Shown: piece by piece, positions 10,309 to 18,314 of the stretch
How positions within the stretch are numbered: the stretch's first letter is position 1
How the letters are laid out: the number at the start of each line of letters is the position of its first letter
Source of the DNA: Methylotenera sp. G11
GTDB lineage: Bacteria; Pseudomonadota; Gammaproteobacteria; Burkholderiales; Methylophilaceae
DNA: 64,000 nucleotides
Reading direction: 5' to 3'
NCBI RefSeq assembly: GCF_000799735.1
Contig: NZ_JUHH01000001.1
Location: 1,984,001-2,048,000 of the forward strand
Notes under the pieces: model-generated
What the model was told of the DNA's origin: nothing
Databases searched by the model: none
Seen by the model: only the letters and a program-made list of their open reading frames with translations
Program-made: the position numbers and the translations under genes

Positions 10309-10675
10309 ATACATGCTTAATGCCCTGCACTACGACCCTGCCGGTACCACCAAACGCCTGGGCGACGGCTTTTATGAACAGCGTCTCATCCGCGAACAGA
10401 TCAACCAGCTCACCGGCAGGAGATTTCTCACTGGCTACAGCAGCGACGAAACCGAATACCAAGCCCTCATGACCAACGGCATCACCGTTGCTGAGGAATA
10501 CCAGCTTATTCCCGGTGTTGCATTGACGGATGCCCAGATCGCCCAACTCACCACAGACATCGTCTGGCTGGTTGAACAAGAAGCCATCTTGCCGGATGGC
10601 AGCAAAGTGCAAGCATTAATCCCCAGGGTATATTTATCCGCGGCCAATATGCAATTAGCCCCCAACAGACAATAA
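10309..10675 (+). pseudogene. Orphan fragment of an FhaB/CdiA-type exoprotein middle region
   Basis: Right after the lipoprotein stop, an open frame (ATG at 10313, 120 residues) repeats the KRLGDGFYEQR...TGRRFLTGYS block found in the large exoprotein at about 5459-5790. The proteins are nearly identical across roughly 105 residues, but the DNA differs at many synonymous positions. It is therefore not a recent copy of the gene in this window; more likely it is the remainder of a second, displaced exoprotein. It has no signal peptide, no ribosome-binding site that I can see, and ends at a TAA inside the adjoining repeat. An orphan module of this sort is typical of recombination between exoprotein genes. 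Confidence 0.75.
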
Positions 10676-10705
10676 TAGGGGACCAATAATAGGGGACAGA
10701 CCACG
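10674..10705 (+). repeat. REP-type terminal repeat, one broken and one whole copy
   Basis: The 18-bp sequence AATAGGGGACAGACCACG occurs whole at 10688-10705 and in part at 10674-10683. It is the left end of the repeat family found at 11036-11109 and 13090-13163. Its inverse at 11532-11549 closes the segment that holds the transposase remnant. Confidence 0.8.
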
Positions 10706-10872
10706 ATTAACCATGATTTTCAACAAGACCAGCAGCCATAAATATAGCAAATGCCAAGACGCGCAAGAATAAGCATACCCAATGTGCCGCAGCACATTAT
10801 CCAAAGAGGTAATAACAGAGCCGGAGGTTTGGAGCGCTATATTTACTTTTATTAAAACTAAATAGGAAAATT

Positions 10873-10968
10873 ATGAATAAATTTAGAGTTATTTTGTTGA
10901 TGCTTTTAACTTTTATATTGCTCAATGCTTGTTCGTTTAGATGCTTCTATGAGAGTTGTAGTCATTAA
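10873..10968 (+). CDS. Very small predicted lipoprotein (31 residues)
   Basis: The ATG lies 7 nt after AGGA, and the frame runs 31 codons to a TAA. The N-terminal 20 residues form a clean lipoprotein signal (MNKF then a hydrophobic stretch, lipobox LLNAC with Cys20). The mature peptide would be only 12 residues, CSFRCFYESCSH, with three further-spaced cysteines besides or including the anchor. No family is recognised. It sits between the orphan exoprotein fragment and the transposase remnant, in AT-rich DNA. The signal sequence and ribosome-binding site support it being real; a leftover 5' end of a larger lipoprotein gene is the alternative. Confidence 0.5.
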   Translation: MNKFRVILLMLLTFILLNACSFRCFYESCSH

Positions 10969-11035
10969 TCAGTAGCGTCATTAACCGCGATATGCTTCAA
11001 AACTATGTTGTGGTCAAAGTGGGTGATCAACAAAT

Positions 11036-11109
11036 AATAGGGGACAGACCACGATTAATTATGGATATTCAACATGTTGATTTTAGAAAAACGTGGTCTG
11101 TCCCCTATT
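11036..11109. repeat. 74-bp REPIN/MITE-like element, copy 1
   Basis: The element is bounded by perfect 18-bp inverted repeats, AATAGGGGACAGACCACG at 11036-11053 and its inverse at 11092-11109, around a 38-bp AT-rich centre. Copy 2 at 13090-13163 appears identical, and the match extends a few bases outward on both sides (CAAAT on the left, GTTCC on the right). Such pairs of inverted REP sequences are moved in trans by RAYT transposases. Confidence 0.85.
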
Positions 11110-11113
11110 GTTC

Positions 11114-11527
11114 CCTACTTTGTGGGAAGGTCGATACAAATCTTGCCCCACGCAAGCTGAGAGCTATCTTCTGAGCTGTCAGCGCTATATTGAACTCAAC
11201 CCGGTAAGGGCTGGCATGGTAGAGCATCCGGCCGAGTATCAATGGAGCAGTTATCGCAGCAATGCACAAGGTGAATCTAGTGACCTGATAAAGCCACATA
11301 TTATTTATGAACAGCTAGGATTAAATCAAGAAGCCAGGCAGGCGACTTATCGTGAATTGTTTCGATATCAGTTAGACCCAAATCTGGTAGATGAGATAAG
11401 GCAATCAACAAATGGAAACTACGTGCTTGGTGACACAAGGTTTGCAGAACAGATAGCGGAAGCTTTAGGAAGACGAGTATTACGAGGAAAGGCGGGTAGA
11501 CCTAAAAATGAAGATCGTGCCATATGA
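11114..11527 (+). pseudogene. REP-associated tyrosine transposase (RAYT), N-terminus missing
   Basis: The frame encodes TLWEGRYKS, then RYIELNPVRAGMV and YQWSSY, the conserved C-terminal half of Y1/REP-associated transposases, and continues to a normal-looking end at the TGA at 11525-11527. The N-terminal half with the HUH metal-binding motif is absent. In its place, directly upstream, lies the 74-bp inverted-repeat element. A working enzyme cannot be made from this copy. The whole remnant lies between matching outward ends (10688-10705 and 11532-11549), as expected for a decayed RAYT unit. Confidence 0.85.
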
Positions 11528-12695
11528 AAATCGTGGTCTGTCCCCTATTACTGGTTAATTTGTCCTCACAGAGATTGGTGACGTAGTAGTCGGAAGAAAA
11601 TTTGTCTGAAAAACGGGATTGGATTTCCCCCACCAGCTTGCAGCCATCGGGAGATTGCGTGATGAAATTACCCTGAATCAGTTCATGTTCGGTTTGTAAA
11701 AAATCGTCATAGCGCACCTCACTGTAATGCACCAAGCCTAGCGTCGGCGGTTTGGGTTTGCGTTTGAAGCGCCATACCAACCCGCGCTTGGTATAGAGTA
11801 CGCCCTTGAATGTCGCGCTGTGCCCTCTGAGTTTAGAAAACAAGTGCACATTCGGCATGGAAAAGCGTTTAACACTGCCATCCGGATACAACAGGCGCAC
11901 AAACAGCGGGTATCTAGGCTGCCATCTTTTTGTTGAATCGCTCGAACCAAATTCCGGGGTTAGTAAGTAAGCGTTTTCAAAGGGGATATACTTTATCTCG
12001 TAACTGAAGTTGCGTTCACCCGGATTGGTAGGAATGTCGATTTCCTGACCATCGGGCTTGCGGAGATAAAGTCTATTGGGAATGTTGTCTTTATATATAT
12101 TATCTTGTCTATAAAAAGTATCATCTTCCGTAATTCTGCCATGCGCTTCTTTCAGATAAGTCGTGGAACCCTTCACCTTCTCTGAATCCACTAGCTGGCA
12201 ATCTATATTGAGTCGTTTACCTCTAGGCATCCCTTCCGGAAAGGTTTGCATGTCACCGCCCAGCGTCCCGACCATCATCGTGCGATCATTGAATGCGCCC
12301 TCAATCTTAGGGTGCACCACCGCCTGCCCATCGGCATAACAGGAAATATTGCCGCGAATGCCGGTGTCTTCGATTGCGCCGGTTCCAATGTTGACCTTGA
12401 TCCATTTTTGAATGTCGGTTTTGCTATCGTCATAACCATCGCCGGAACGCACACCAACCAGCAGATGCTCGTTGTCTATCCAATGCCCTATTACCAAACG
12501 GTAGTTTTTAAGAAACACGCGCTTGTTAAGGCGCTCTGCGCTATCTACGATGGTAAATTTCTGATCAAATGCCGGCTCTTCACGCAAATAGTCTTCAGCT
12601 TGCACGCTACCAGTAAACATTGAACCTAATAATGAAATGACGATTAAAGACAGTAGCGGCAGTTTTGCTGCTGTCCCGGATAAATTTTTGAACAT
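11502..12695 (-). CDS. Secreted protein of unknown function with a repeat-derived C-terminus
   Basis: A protein of 397 residues. GGAG is well placed before the ATG. An N-terminal signal peptide is clear (hydrophobic core about residues 12-28, probable cleavage after SVQA, residue 33), so the protein is periplasmic or secreted. No family is recognised. The body has alternating charged and aromatic segments, compatible with a beta-rich, propeller-like fold, but this is a guess. The last 17 or so residues (from SNRGQTT) are translated from the REP sequence and from DNA antisense to the transposase remnant, so the original 3' end has been replaced. Its place in a run of secreted proteins and toxin relics suggests a protection or effector role, without direct evidence. 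Confidence 0.75.
   Translation of the reverse strand: MFKNLSGTAAKLPLLSLIVISLLGSMFTGSVQAEDYLREEPAFDQKFTIVDSAERLNKRVFLKNYRLVIGHWIDNEHLLVGVRSGDGYDDSKTDIQKWIKVNIGTGAIEDTGIRGNISCYADGQAVVHPKIEGAFNDRTMMVGTLGGDMQTFPEGMPRGKRLNIDCQLVDSEKVKGSTTYLKEAHGRITEDDTFYRQDNIYKDNIPNRLYLRKPDGQEIDIPTNPGERNFSYEIKYIPFENAYLLTPEFGSSDSTKRWQPRYPLFVRLLYPDGSVKRFSMPNVHLFSKLRGHSATFKGVLYTKRGLVWRFKRKPKPPTLGLVHYSEVRYDDFLQTEHELIQGNFITQSPDGCKLVGEIQSRFSDKFSSDYYVTNLCEDKLTSNRGQTTIFIWHDLHF
11532..11549 (-). repeat. Right-hand REP end of the transposase unit
   Basis: Exact inverse of the 18-bp sequence at 10688-10705. It lies 4 nt after the transposase stop and inside the 3' end of the convergent secreted-protein gene, where it encodes residues NRGQTT of that protein. 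Confidence 0.85.
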
Positions 12696-13089
12696 AAAAA
12701 CTCCATTCTGACGATATTGGAATTAATGATGACTGTACCGATTTGTTTAGGATTGCAGTTCGTGCGTTGTTGAACTGATTGTTTCGCTTATCACATATCG
12801 TTGTTATCTATAACATAAATATAAAACATGCCTTCGAATCATTTCTGTGATTTTGCAGGCGCCCTCGTATATCTAATATCTAAATACCCATTACATTTGA
12901 TAGGTATTTGAGGTTGGTCTGGCTGCAATTACCAAAGAAAAATTGATAACAGACTTAAGTTTGTGTCGAAAATTGGTTTTAATTTGTACGGTCATGGCGA
13001 GTATCTCTAGTTTAATTTTTGGTTATTTTTCATTGCTGATTTGCTCGTAATTCATTGCGTGTTGCGGTGATGGTGGCGGGGCACCAAAT
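12696..13089. other. AT-rich gap without a recognisable gene
   Basis: About 390 bp between two minus-strand secreted-protein genes. It should hold the promoter of the gene ending at 11502, but I could not pick a convincing -35/-10 pair. At 13066-13082 is GGTGATGGTGGCGGGGC, shared exactly with 19557-19573; both copies lie beside REP-type palindromes. Confidence 0.5.
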
Positions 13090-13163
13090 AATAGGGGACA
13101 GACCACGATTAATTATGGATATTCAACATGTTGATTTTAGAAAAACGTGGTCTGTCCCCTATT
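13090..13163. repeat. 74-bp REPIN/MITE-like element, copy 2
   Basis: Same 74-bp sequence as at 11036-11109, with perfect 18-bp terminal inverted repeats (13090-13107 and 13146-13163). It overlaps the 3' end of the minus-strand gene 13137-14174 and supplies its stop codon. Confidence 0.85.
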
Positions 13164-14174
13164 GTTCCATATTTGTTGTAAATTCAAATTGTGAGTATTT
13201 CCACAATCACGGCGAGTGTTTTGATCAAATTTTCTGGCCTGTTCCCGACTTACTCCATACTTCCCATACTCATTTATTCTTACCAATCCGGCTCTTACCC
13301 CATAATAAAAAGCTTTCCATGTATTTCCCTTAGCTTTTTCTTGCTCGTAATAGCTTTTGTATAAAATGGGATTGTTATCAACACGAACGGTACCATTTGC
13401 ACTAATTTCAAAAAATTCAAATGGGTAAGCAGTGATTTGCATTTCTTGATTATTTTCGTTAAGTAAAGCACCTGGTTTGTAATAGGTTTTAACCTCGTAT
13501 AAAGAATCAGAATCCAGGTTTTTGATTTTTATTGTTTTATGTTGCGGATAACCTAGGTCGTAATGCCAATTTTCAACTTCCCCAGGTTCCCATAAAGCAG
13601 GAATGTTTGTGTCCATGCAGGATGAAACTTTAATGTCTGATGCTAGAATTTTTTTGCCGTTGGGAGTTAGTCTAATTACCATCCATTGGATATAAGGACT
13701 ACTGGCTGCTTGTGCTACACCTTGTAATACAAGTAGGCTTTTATAGTAGCCATAATTAAAGCCGGTTAAATGGTCATTCAACTCAACCTCGGATTCAGCA
13801 AGGTTTTGAGACACCCTCTCATAATCATTAGTAAATATAGGACGAATTACATATGTTCCCCCTTGAAGTTTTATTTCCAGACTGTGTTTAAGTTCAAAAC
13901 CATGTCCAGATTTTTTGTCACCCCCCCACCAATAACTACCTGCTTTTTCACCATGTAGAATTTCCGCATTGATTTCTGGAATCAGAATCGGATTAGGTTC
14001 ATCATTCACTTCTGATAGGTTTAGCACAGGTTCAGCTAGCAAAAGATTTGGTGTAAAAGAAACCACACTCAAAACAATAGAGAACAGCAATGGTTTTCTC
14101 ATTCTCATTTGCGTACCTCGCCTTGCTTGCTCAATTCGCCATGCCTCCCAGCGGTTAATCATTGCTTTGAACAT
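13137..14174 (-). CDS. Secreted protein of unknown function ending inside a repeat element
   Basis: A protein of 345 residues from the ATG at 14174, which has a strong AGGGAGA ribosome-binding site. An in-frame ATG at 14108 also has a good site (GAGGT) and would give a conventional signal peptide (MRMRKPLLF, hydrophobic core to LLLAEP), so either could be the true start; the longer form has an unusually long N-terminal region. The mature part is a lowercase-typical periplasmic protein without cysteine-rich or catalytic motifs that I recognise. The last residues, NNRGQTTFF, and the TAA come from the 74-bp element, so the native C-terminus is lost or extended. It could be an orphan immunity-type protein, but this is a guess. 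Confidence 0.7.
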   Translation of the reverse strand: MFKAMINRWEAWRIEQARRGTQMRMRKPLLFSIVLSVVSFTPNLLLAEPVLNLSEVNDEPNPILIPEINAEILHGEKAGSYWWGGDKKSGHGFELKHSLEIKLQGGTYVIRPIFTNDYERVSQNLAESEVELNDHLTGFNYGYYKSLLVLQGVAQAASSPYIQWMVIRLTPNGKKILASDIKVSSCMDTNIPALWEPGEVENWHYDLGYPQHKTIKIKNLDSDSLYEVKTYYKPGALLNENNQEMQITAYPFEFFEISANGTVRVDNNPILYKSYYEQEKAKGNTWKAFYYGVRAGLVRINEYGKYGVSREQARKFDQNTRRDCGNTHNLNLQQIWNNRGQTTFF

Positions 14175-14227
14175 CGGTTTCTCCCTGTAAATTTTATGCA
14201 TCCAGTGGTGTGTTTAATGTTGTTATT

Positions 14228-14305
14228 TATTTGCAAGTACCAATATTATCTGGGCAGTTGGCTGAAACAGGATTGCCAGTGCAAGCAGTTAATAGAAATA
14301 GTCAT
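14228..14305 (-). pseudogene. Possible frameshifted small-lipoprotein relic
   Basis: Read on the minus strand, one frame gives KLIIVITM and, after a one-base shift, LFLLTACTGNPVSANCPD followed by a few residues and a TAA at 14228-14230. Joined, they resemble a lipoprotein signal with lipobox LTAC and a short Cys-containing mature peptide, similar in layout to the intact gene at 10873-10968. There is no start codon in the second frame. Weak evidence. Confidence 0.25.
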
Positions 14306-14399
14306 TGTAATTACTATAATCAATTTACTTGAATGGAATATATTCCCATAATTTAACCAATATGAGAAGCTCAGTATTACTGGTATTCCTTGATTGAAA

Positions 14400-17300
14400 T
14401 CAGCGGAAACTTACTCTGCTCACATTCCCAGCAAGCGCCGCCGCCATCACAGCAGCATCCATCCTCGGGTGCTGCATCTTGAGATTAAAGGTTTCCAGGT
14501 CACCGGCACTGCCGTCACCGTTAAAGTCGTGCCATATCCGCAGCTGGTTATATACGGCATCGTTGGCATCAATTTTGTGGTCATTGTTGCTATCGTAATA
14601 AGCCAGGCTGGCCAGCCCTCTCTGGTCATAAGGGGTGTTGATGCCATTCAGCAACTCATTGGCTGAATCCAGCACGCCATTGCCATCGCGGTCTATGCCC
14701 AGAATGGCATCTGTTGGCCCTATCCATTGCGTGGCCTCGCGGTAGCCATCGTTATCCACATCAAAGCGGGCAACGCCATCATGCTGCAAACTGTAAAGGT
14801 CATGCTGGGTCATGCCCTGCGGCAGGGATTGCACGGCAACGCCTTTGTCACCCATATCCACGGTGATGAGTTTCACATGCTGGTAGGCGGTATTGCTCAT
14901 CAGGTCATGGATCGCATCACTGTCTTTCACCGGATCCAGCTGAGCTATCTGCGCCAGGGTTGCACTGTCTATGATATGGGCTGCCAGCTGCGCATCGAAC
15001 GGGTGCTGCTGCTCATAAACTGCCAGTGCATGCTCGGCTGCATCCAGTTTGGTCTGTGCCGCTGCAATCGCAGCGGCTTTGGCGGCGGCCAGTGCTTCTG
15101 CCGCGGCTTTGAGTGCACCGGATTTACCACTGGTGTCGGTGCTGTCTGTCACCGTGCCAAAGGTCTGGGTATCTATCTTCTGTGTGATGAGGCCGGTGCT
15201 GGTGAAGTCCGTACCAAGCCGGCTCTCCCTGGCATGGTCAAGCGCAGCCTGTGCTGCATCCTTGGCCTGTTGCAGCTGTTCACGCGTGGCCTCAATGCCG
15301 CTCTTGTCATTGAGCCACTGGCCTTCGGTCTGCCAGTGGGCCTGGTCATTGCCGAACTTATGCTGGAGGTGGTCGGCCTCCCACTGCTGGATCACCGCTT
15401 CCGGGTAGACCAGGGTGGTGACGTAATGCCTGAGCATGTCTTCATTGGCCATGCCCAGTACGTTCGATTCCCCGGTGCGCGGGTCAAGTTGCGTGAGCAC
15501 ATAAAAGTAATTGGTCTCGCCATTGCCCATGCCTTCAAACACCGGCCAGCTCTGTATGGTGATCTTGGGCATGCGGCTCGCCACCAGCACCAGATCCCGT
15601 GCATGGTCTGCCTTGCCTTGCGGATCCAGGTGCTGTACGTTGGCATCCGTAATCTGCTGCTTGATAGTTGCCAGCAGGCCGGGCTGCCCGTTCACGCCAT
15701 TGAGCAGGCTGGTGAGCATCTGTTTGCCCAGATAGAAATCCACCCCTTCATTGCCGGGGTAGGGGTTATTGATACTGTAATTGACCGTGATATGGCCGGC
15801 AGCATCCATGCCCGGTGTAAACACCACTTCACCCACCGGTGGCGGCAAGGGTTGTTCTTTCTCGTCCTCGCCAAAGATCTCATCCAGCACGATGGAAGCC
15901 ACGGCCACGATGAGCAGGGTTTGCGGCTGGAGCAAAGCGGCGCTGCCCAATCCACCTTCAAGCAATGCCGCGGCCTGATACGCCCCTGTCAAAGAAGACA
16001 GCACCGAACCCACCTGCCCATTGGCCAGCATGTCATCAAAGTTATCCAGGTTGCTCACAAAGTTCACCAGGCTGATGACGGCACCCACCTTGCTCAGGAT
16101 TTCGATGCTGAGCTTGTCTGTCACAAAGCCATTGGCAGTGCCTTGGGTAGCGGCATACAGGCTATTGCTGTTGTATACCAGGCCATACAGGCCATTGATC
16201 TGCGTCAGCGCATTGCTTGAGCCGAGCGAATCAATGCTGTGCAGAATGCCGGCAGCGGCACCCAGGCCGCCGGTGACTTGCACAAAGTCGCTATTCGGGC
16301 TGAGGTCAAAGCCTTGCCCGTTCATGACGGCAATGGTGTTGGCGAGCTTGATACCGTTCAGGATCTGGTCGAACTTGTCGCCATAGTGAATGGCGTTGAT
16401 CAACGAGGCCGCCTGGCCGTAGGCGATGTTGGTGAGGGTGTTGAGGGATTCTTGAGTGGCTGTTGCAGGGGCAGAGGCTAGTGTGAGCGTTTCGATATGA
16501 CCGCTTTGGTTGATGAGGGTAATGTCCTGTCCGCTTTGGAGGATAGTCGTGTCATCAAATGTCGCTATTTCAGGGGTTTTACCATCCAGAGCCTGGTCAA
16601 ACAATTCATCCACAACACTGAAAGCGTAATGGCGGTTTGGGTCAAAGCTGGCGCCGTAGTCATCAGCGGCTGCAAAGAATTCCGGAGTGAGTCCGCCAAA
16701 CTGGTTCAGGTTGTCTATGAGCGACTGCGTGTTGGCAAGGACGTGTCCGTTCAGTGCGGTGATGTCAACAACACTATAGCCCCCCATGTTGTCTGCTTGC
16801 AGAGTGATGTTGAGGGTTTTATTGCCGAATTCACCGCTAACATTGTAGAAAGCTTCGCCGGTGCTTGGTTTGGCAAAGCCGGTAATGGTGCTGTAAGGGT
16901 GACCGGTGTTAAGGTCGTAATATTCACTTCTGGCAATGGATACACCGTCTTGTATACCCCAGCTGACTTTTTGCAGAAGGGTGTTGCTGCCTTCGACACG
17001 TACCGTGTAGTTGTGCCCGTTGGTGCCAAAAATATCAAAGCCGCTGACTGCCCCAGCGCTATTCAATCCTACCGGGATGATGTCGCCCTGGTCAAAGGTG
17101 ATGTAGGTGCCGTCGCCTTGGGCGATCCCATTTGTGCCAAAATCTACTTCATTACCACCTGCTGCGAGCACCCATTTTCCGCTTGAATTCTGTTTAATTA
17201 TAGGTAAATTTGTTCCTTCATAATTACCAGAGCCAAAATGCCATTCTCCATTTGAAAATTGTCTGAAATTGGTGCCATCTTGATTAACAGTAAAAATTGT

Positions 17301-18224
17301 CCCGTCTTTATCAATTCCTATGATGGATTCTGTTCCATCTTGTAATCGATTAGGCAAACCTAATAGCATTGGTTTGCCTTGTTCCAAGTTGTCTAAAAAT
17401 TTAACCCCGCTACTCGGATCACGGAAAACTCGTTCTAACACCTGAAATCGCGCATCAAGTTTATAATCAGATTCTGTCATCGTAGACATATCCAATGTTT
17501 CTAAATCATGCAGCCATCCCGAAATCGGTGTATCAGAATTCTTTATTTTGTCGAACAGATTGGCTCCTTCCATAACATGGTCAAAGCCGCTATCTATATA
17601 GTCAGGACGACTGTTTATTTCTGCCTTTATTTGCGCCCAAGACATAATGCTATTATTCATATGCGTTAATAGATTGTTGGCATATGATTCGGCTTGGTTG
17701 AATAACTTCATTGCGGCACTCAAGACATACTGTTGGTCAGCACCATCAAATGACTGGAAAGTTTGCGATTGCATAATCCTTTCGGCAAAAGGAACTAATT
17801 TCTCATCAATCTGTTTCAGATCCATTTCCCAGACTGCATTTCGACCATCCATACTTTGAAGAAATGTGTTGAATTTCCCGATGTCCACATCAGACAGTAG
17901 CAGGGAGCGAGTTGCATCTAATGTTATTCCATTGGATTTAAATGTTTCGAGCAGATTAACACCACTGCTCATTAGGCGATTGGGGTCATTTCCTGCCCAT
18001 GTGTTAAACGCAGTAACGAGCCCCGGAACTAATTCTGGACGTTGCCCAAGATCGCTTTGTAATGAACCGAGCGAATATCCGCTATTACCGATAGGTTGCA
18101 ATATATCATTGCTATCTTTTTGCCATGCCAGTGAGAGTGTATAGCTCGACATATACCTAACTTCGGATGAATAACCTACATTTAGTAAGGCTAAGGCGCG
18201 TATTTGATCAGCAGTGAAAGACAT
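14400..18224 (-). CDS. Large calcium-binding-type toxin-like protein with lysozyme-like N-terminus
   Basis: A protein of 1274 residues; AGGAG precedes the ATG. There is no signal peptide. Residues about 45-75 contain GYSLGSLQSDLGQRP followed by a helical AFNTWA segment, resembling the substrate-cleft motif of lysozyme-like domains in some large toxins. The middle is mixed, with one strongly hydrophobic stretch (LLIVAVASIVL) before an acidic EDEKEQ and proline-rich linker. An Ala-rich coiled-coil-like region follows. The C-terminus has Asp-rich loops (DVDNDGY, GIDRDGNGVLD, DSNNDHKID, DFNGDGSAGDLE) like those near the end of RTX-type proteins, which bind calcium and are often exported by type I systems. 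The end after DLETF does not look like the usual family ending, so the gene may be 3'-truncated. The LprI-like gene directly upstream could protect against a peptidoglycan-cutting activity. Function is inferred. Confidence 0.75.
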   Translation of the reverse strand: MSFTADQIRALALLNVGYSSEVRYMSSYTLSLAWQKDSNDILQPIGNSGYSLGSLQSDLGQRPELVPGLVTAFNTWAGNDPNRLMSSGVNLLETFKSNGITLDATRSLLLSDVDIGKFNTFLQSMDGRNAVWEMDLKQIDEKLVPFAERIMQSQTFQSFDGADQQYVLSAAMKLFNQAESYANNLLTHMNNSIMSWAQIKAEINSRPDYIDSGFDHVMEGANLFDKIKNSDTPISGWLHDLETLDMSTMTESDYKLDARFQVLERVFRDPSSGVKFLDNLEQGKPMLLGLPNRLQDGTESIIGIDKDGTIFTVNQDGTNFRQFSNGEWHFGSGNYEGTNLPIIKQNSSGKWVLAAGGNEVDFGTNGIAQGDGTYITFDQGDIIPVGLNSAGAVSGFDIFGTNGHNYTVRVEGSNTLLQKVSWGIQDGVSIARSEYYDLNTGHPYSTITGFAKPSTGEAFYNVSGEFGNKTLNITLQADNMGGYSVVDITALNGHVLANTQSLIDNLNQFGGLTPEFFAAADDYGASFDPNRHYAFSVVDELFDQALDGKTPEIATFDDTTILQSGQDITLINQSGHIETLTLASAPATATQESLNTLTNIAYGQAASLINAIHYGDKFDQILNGIKLANTIAVMNGQGFDLSPNSDFVQVTGGLGAAAGILHSIDSLGSSNALTQINGLYGLVYNSNSLYAATQGTANGFVTDKLSIEILSKVGAVISLVNFVSNLDNFDDMLANGQVGSVLSSLTGAYQAAALLEGGLGSAALLQPQTLLIVAVASIVLDEIFGEDEKEQPLPPPVGEVVFTPGMDAAGHITVNYSINNPYPGNEGVDFYLGKQMLTSLLNGVNGQPGLLATIKQQITDANVQHLDPQGKADHARDLVLVASRMPKITIQSWPVFEGMGNGETNYFYVLTQLDPRTGESNVLGMANEDMLRHYVTTLVYPEAVIQQWEADHLQHKFGNDQAHWQTEGQWLNDKSGIEATREQLQQAKDAAQAALDHARESRLGTDFTSTGLITQKIDTQTFGTVTDSTDTSGKSGALKAAAEALAAAKAAAIAAAQTKLDAAEHALAVYEQQHPFDAQLAAHIIDSATLAQIAQLDPVKDSDAIHDLMSNTAYQHVKLITVDMGDKGVAVQSLPQGMTQHDLYSLQHDGVARFDVDNDGYREATQWIGPTDAILGIDRDGNGVLDSANELLNGINTPYDQRGLASLAYYDSNNDHKIDANDAVYNQLRIWHDFNGDGSAGDLETFNLKMQHPRMDAAVMAAALAGNVSRVSFR

Positions 18225-18314
18225 TTTTACTCCTAATATTTAGATATCGACAAATGAAGAATCAGTGATTTGTATTGAGAGAAGACTTGTTCTCCCACCA
18301 CTCATATAAAGCCG

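Noticed and set aside
14727-16220. 497-codon open frame on the plus strand opposite the large toxin-like gene
   Set aside because: Antisense shadow: no domain, His/Gly/Val-rich low-quality translation, and the minus-strand gene has a good ribosome-binding site and recognisable motifs.
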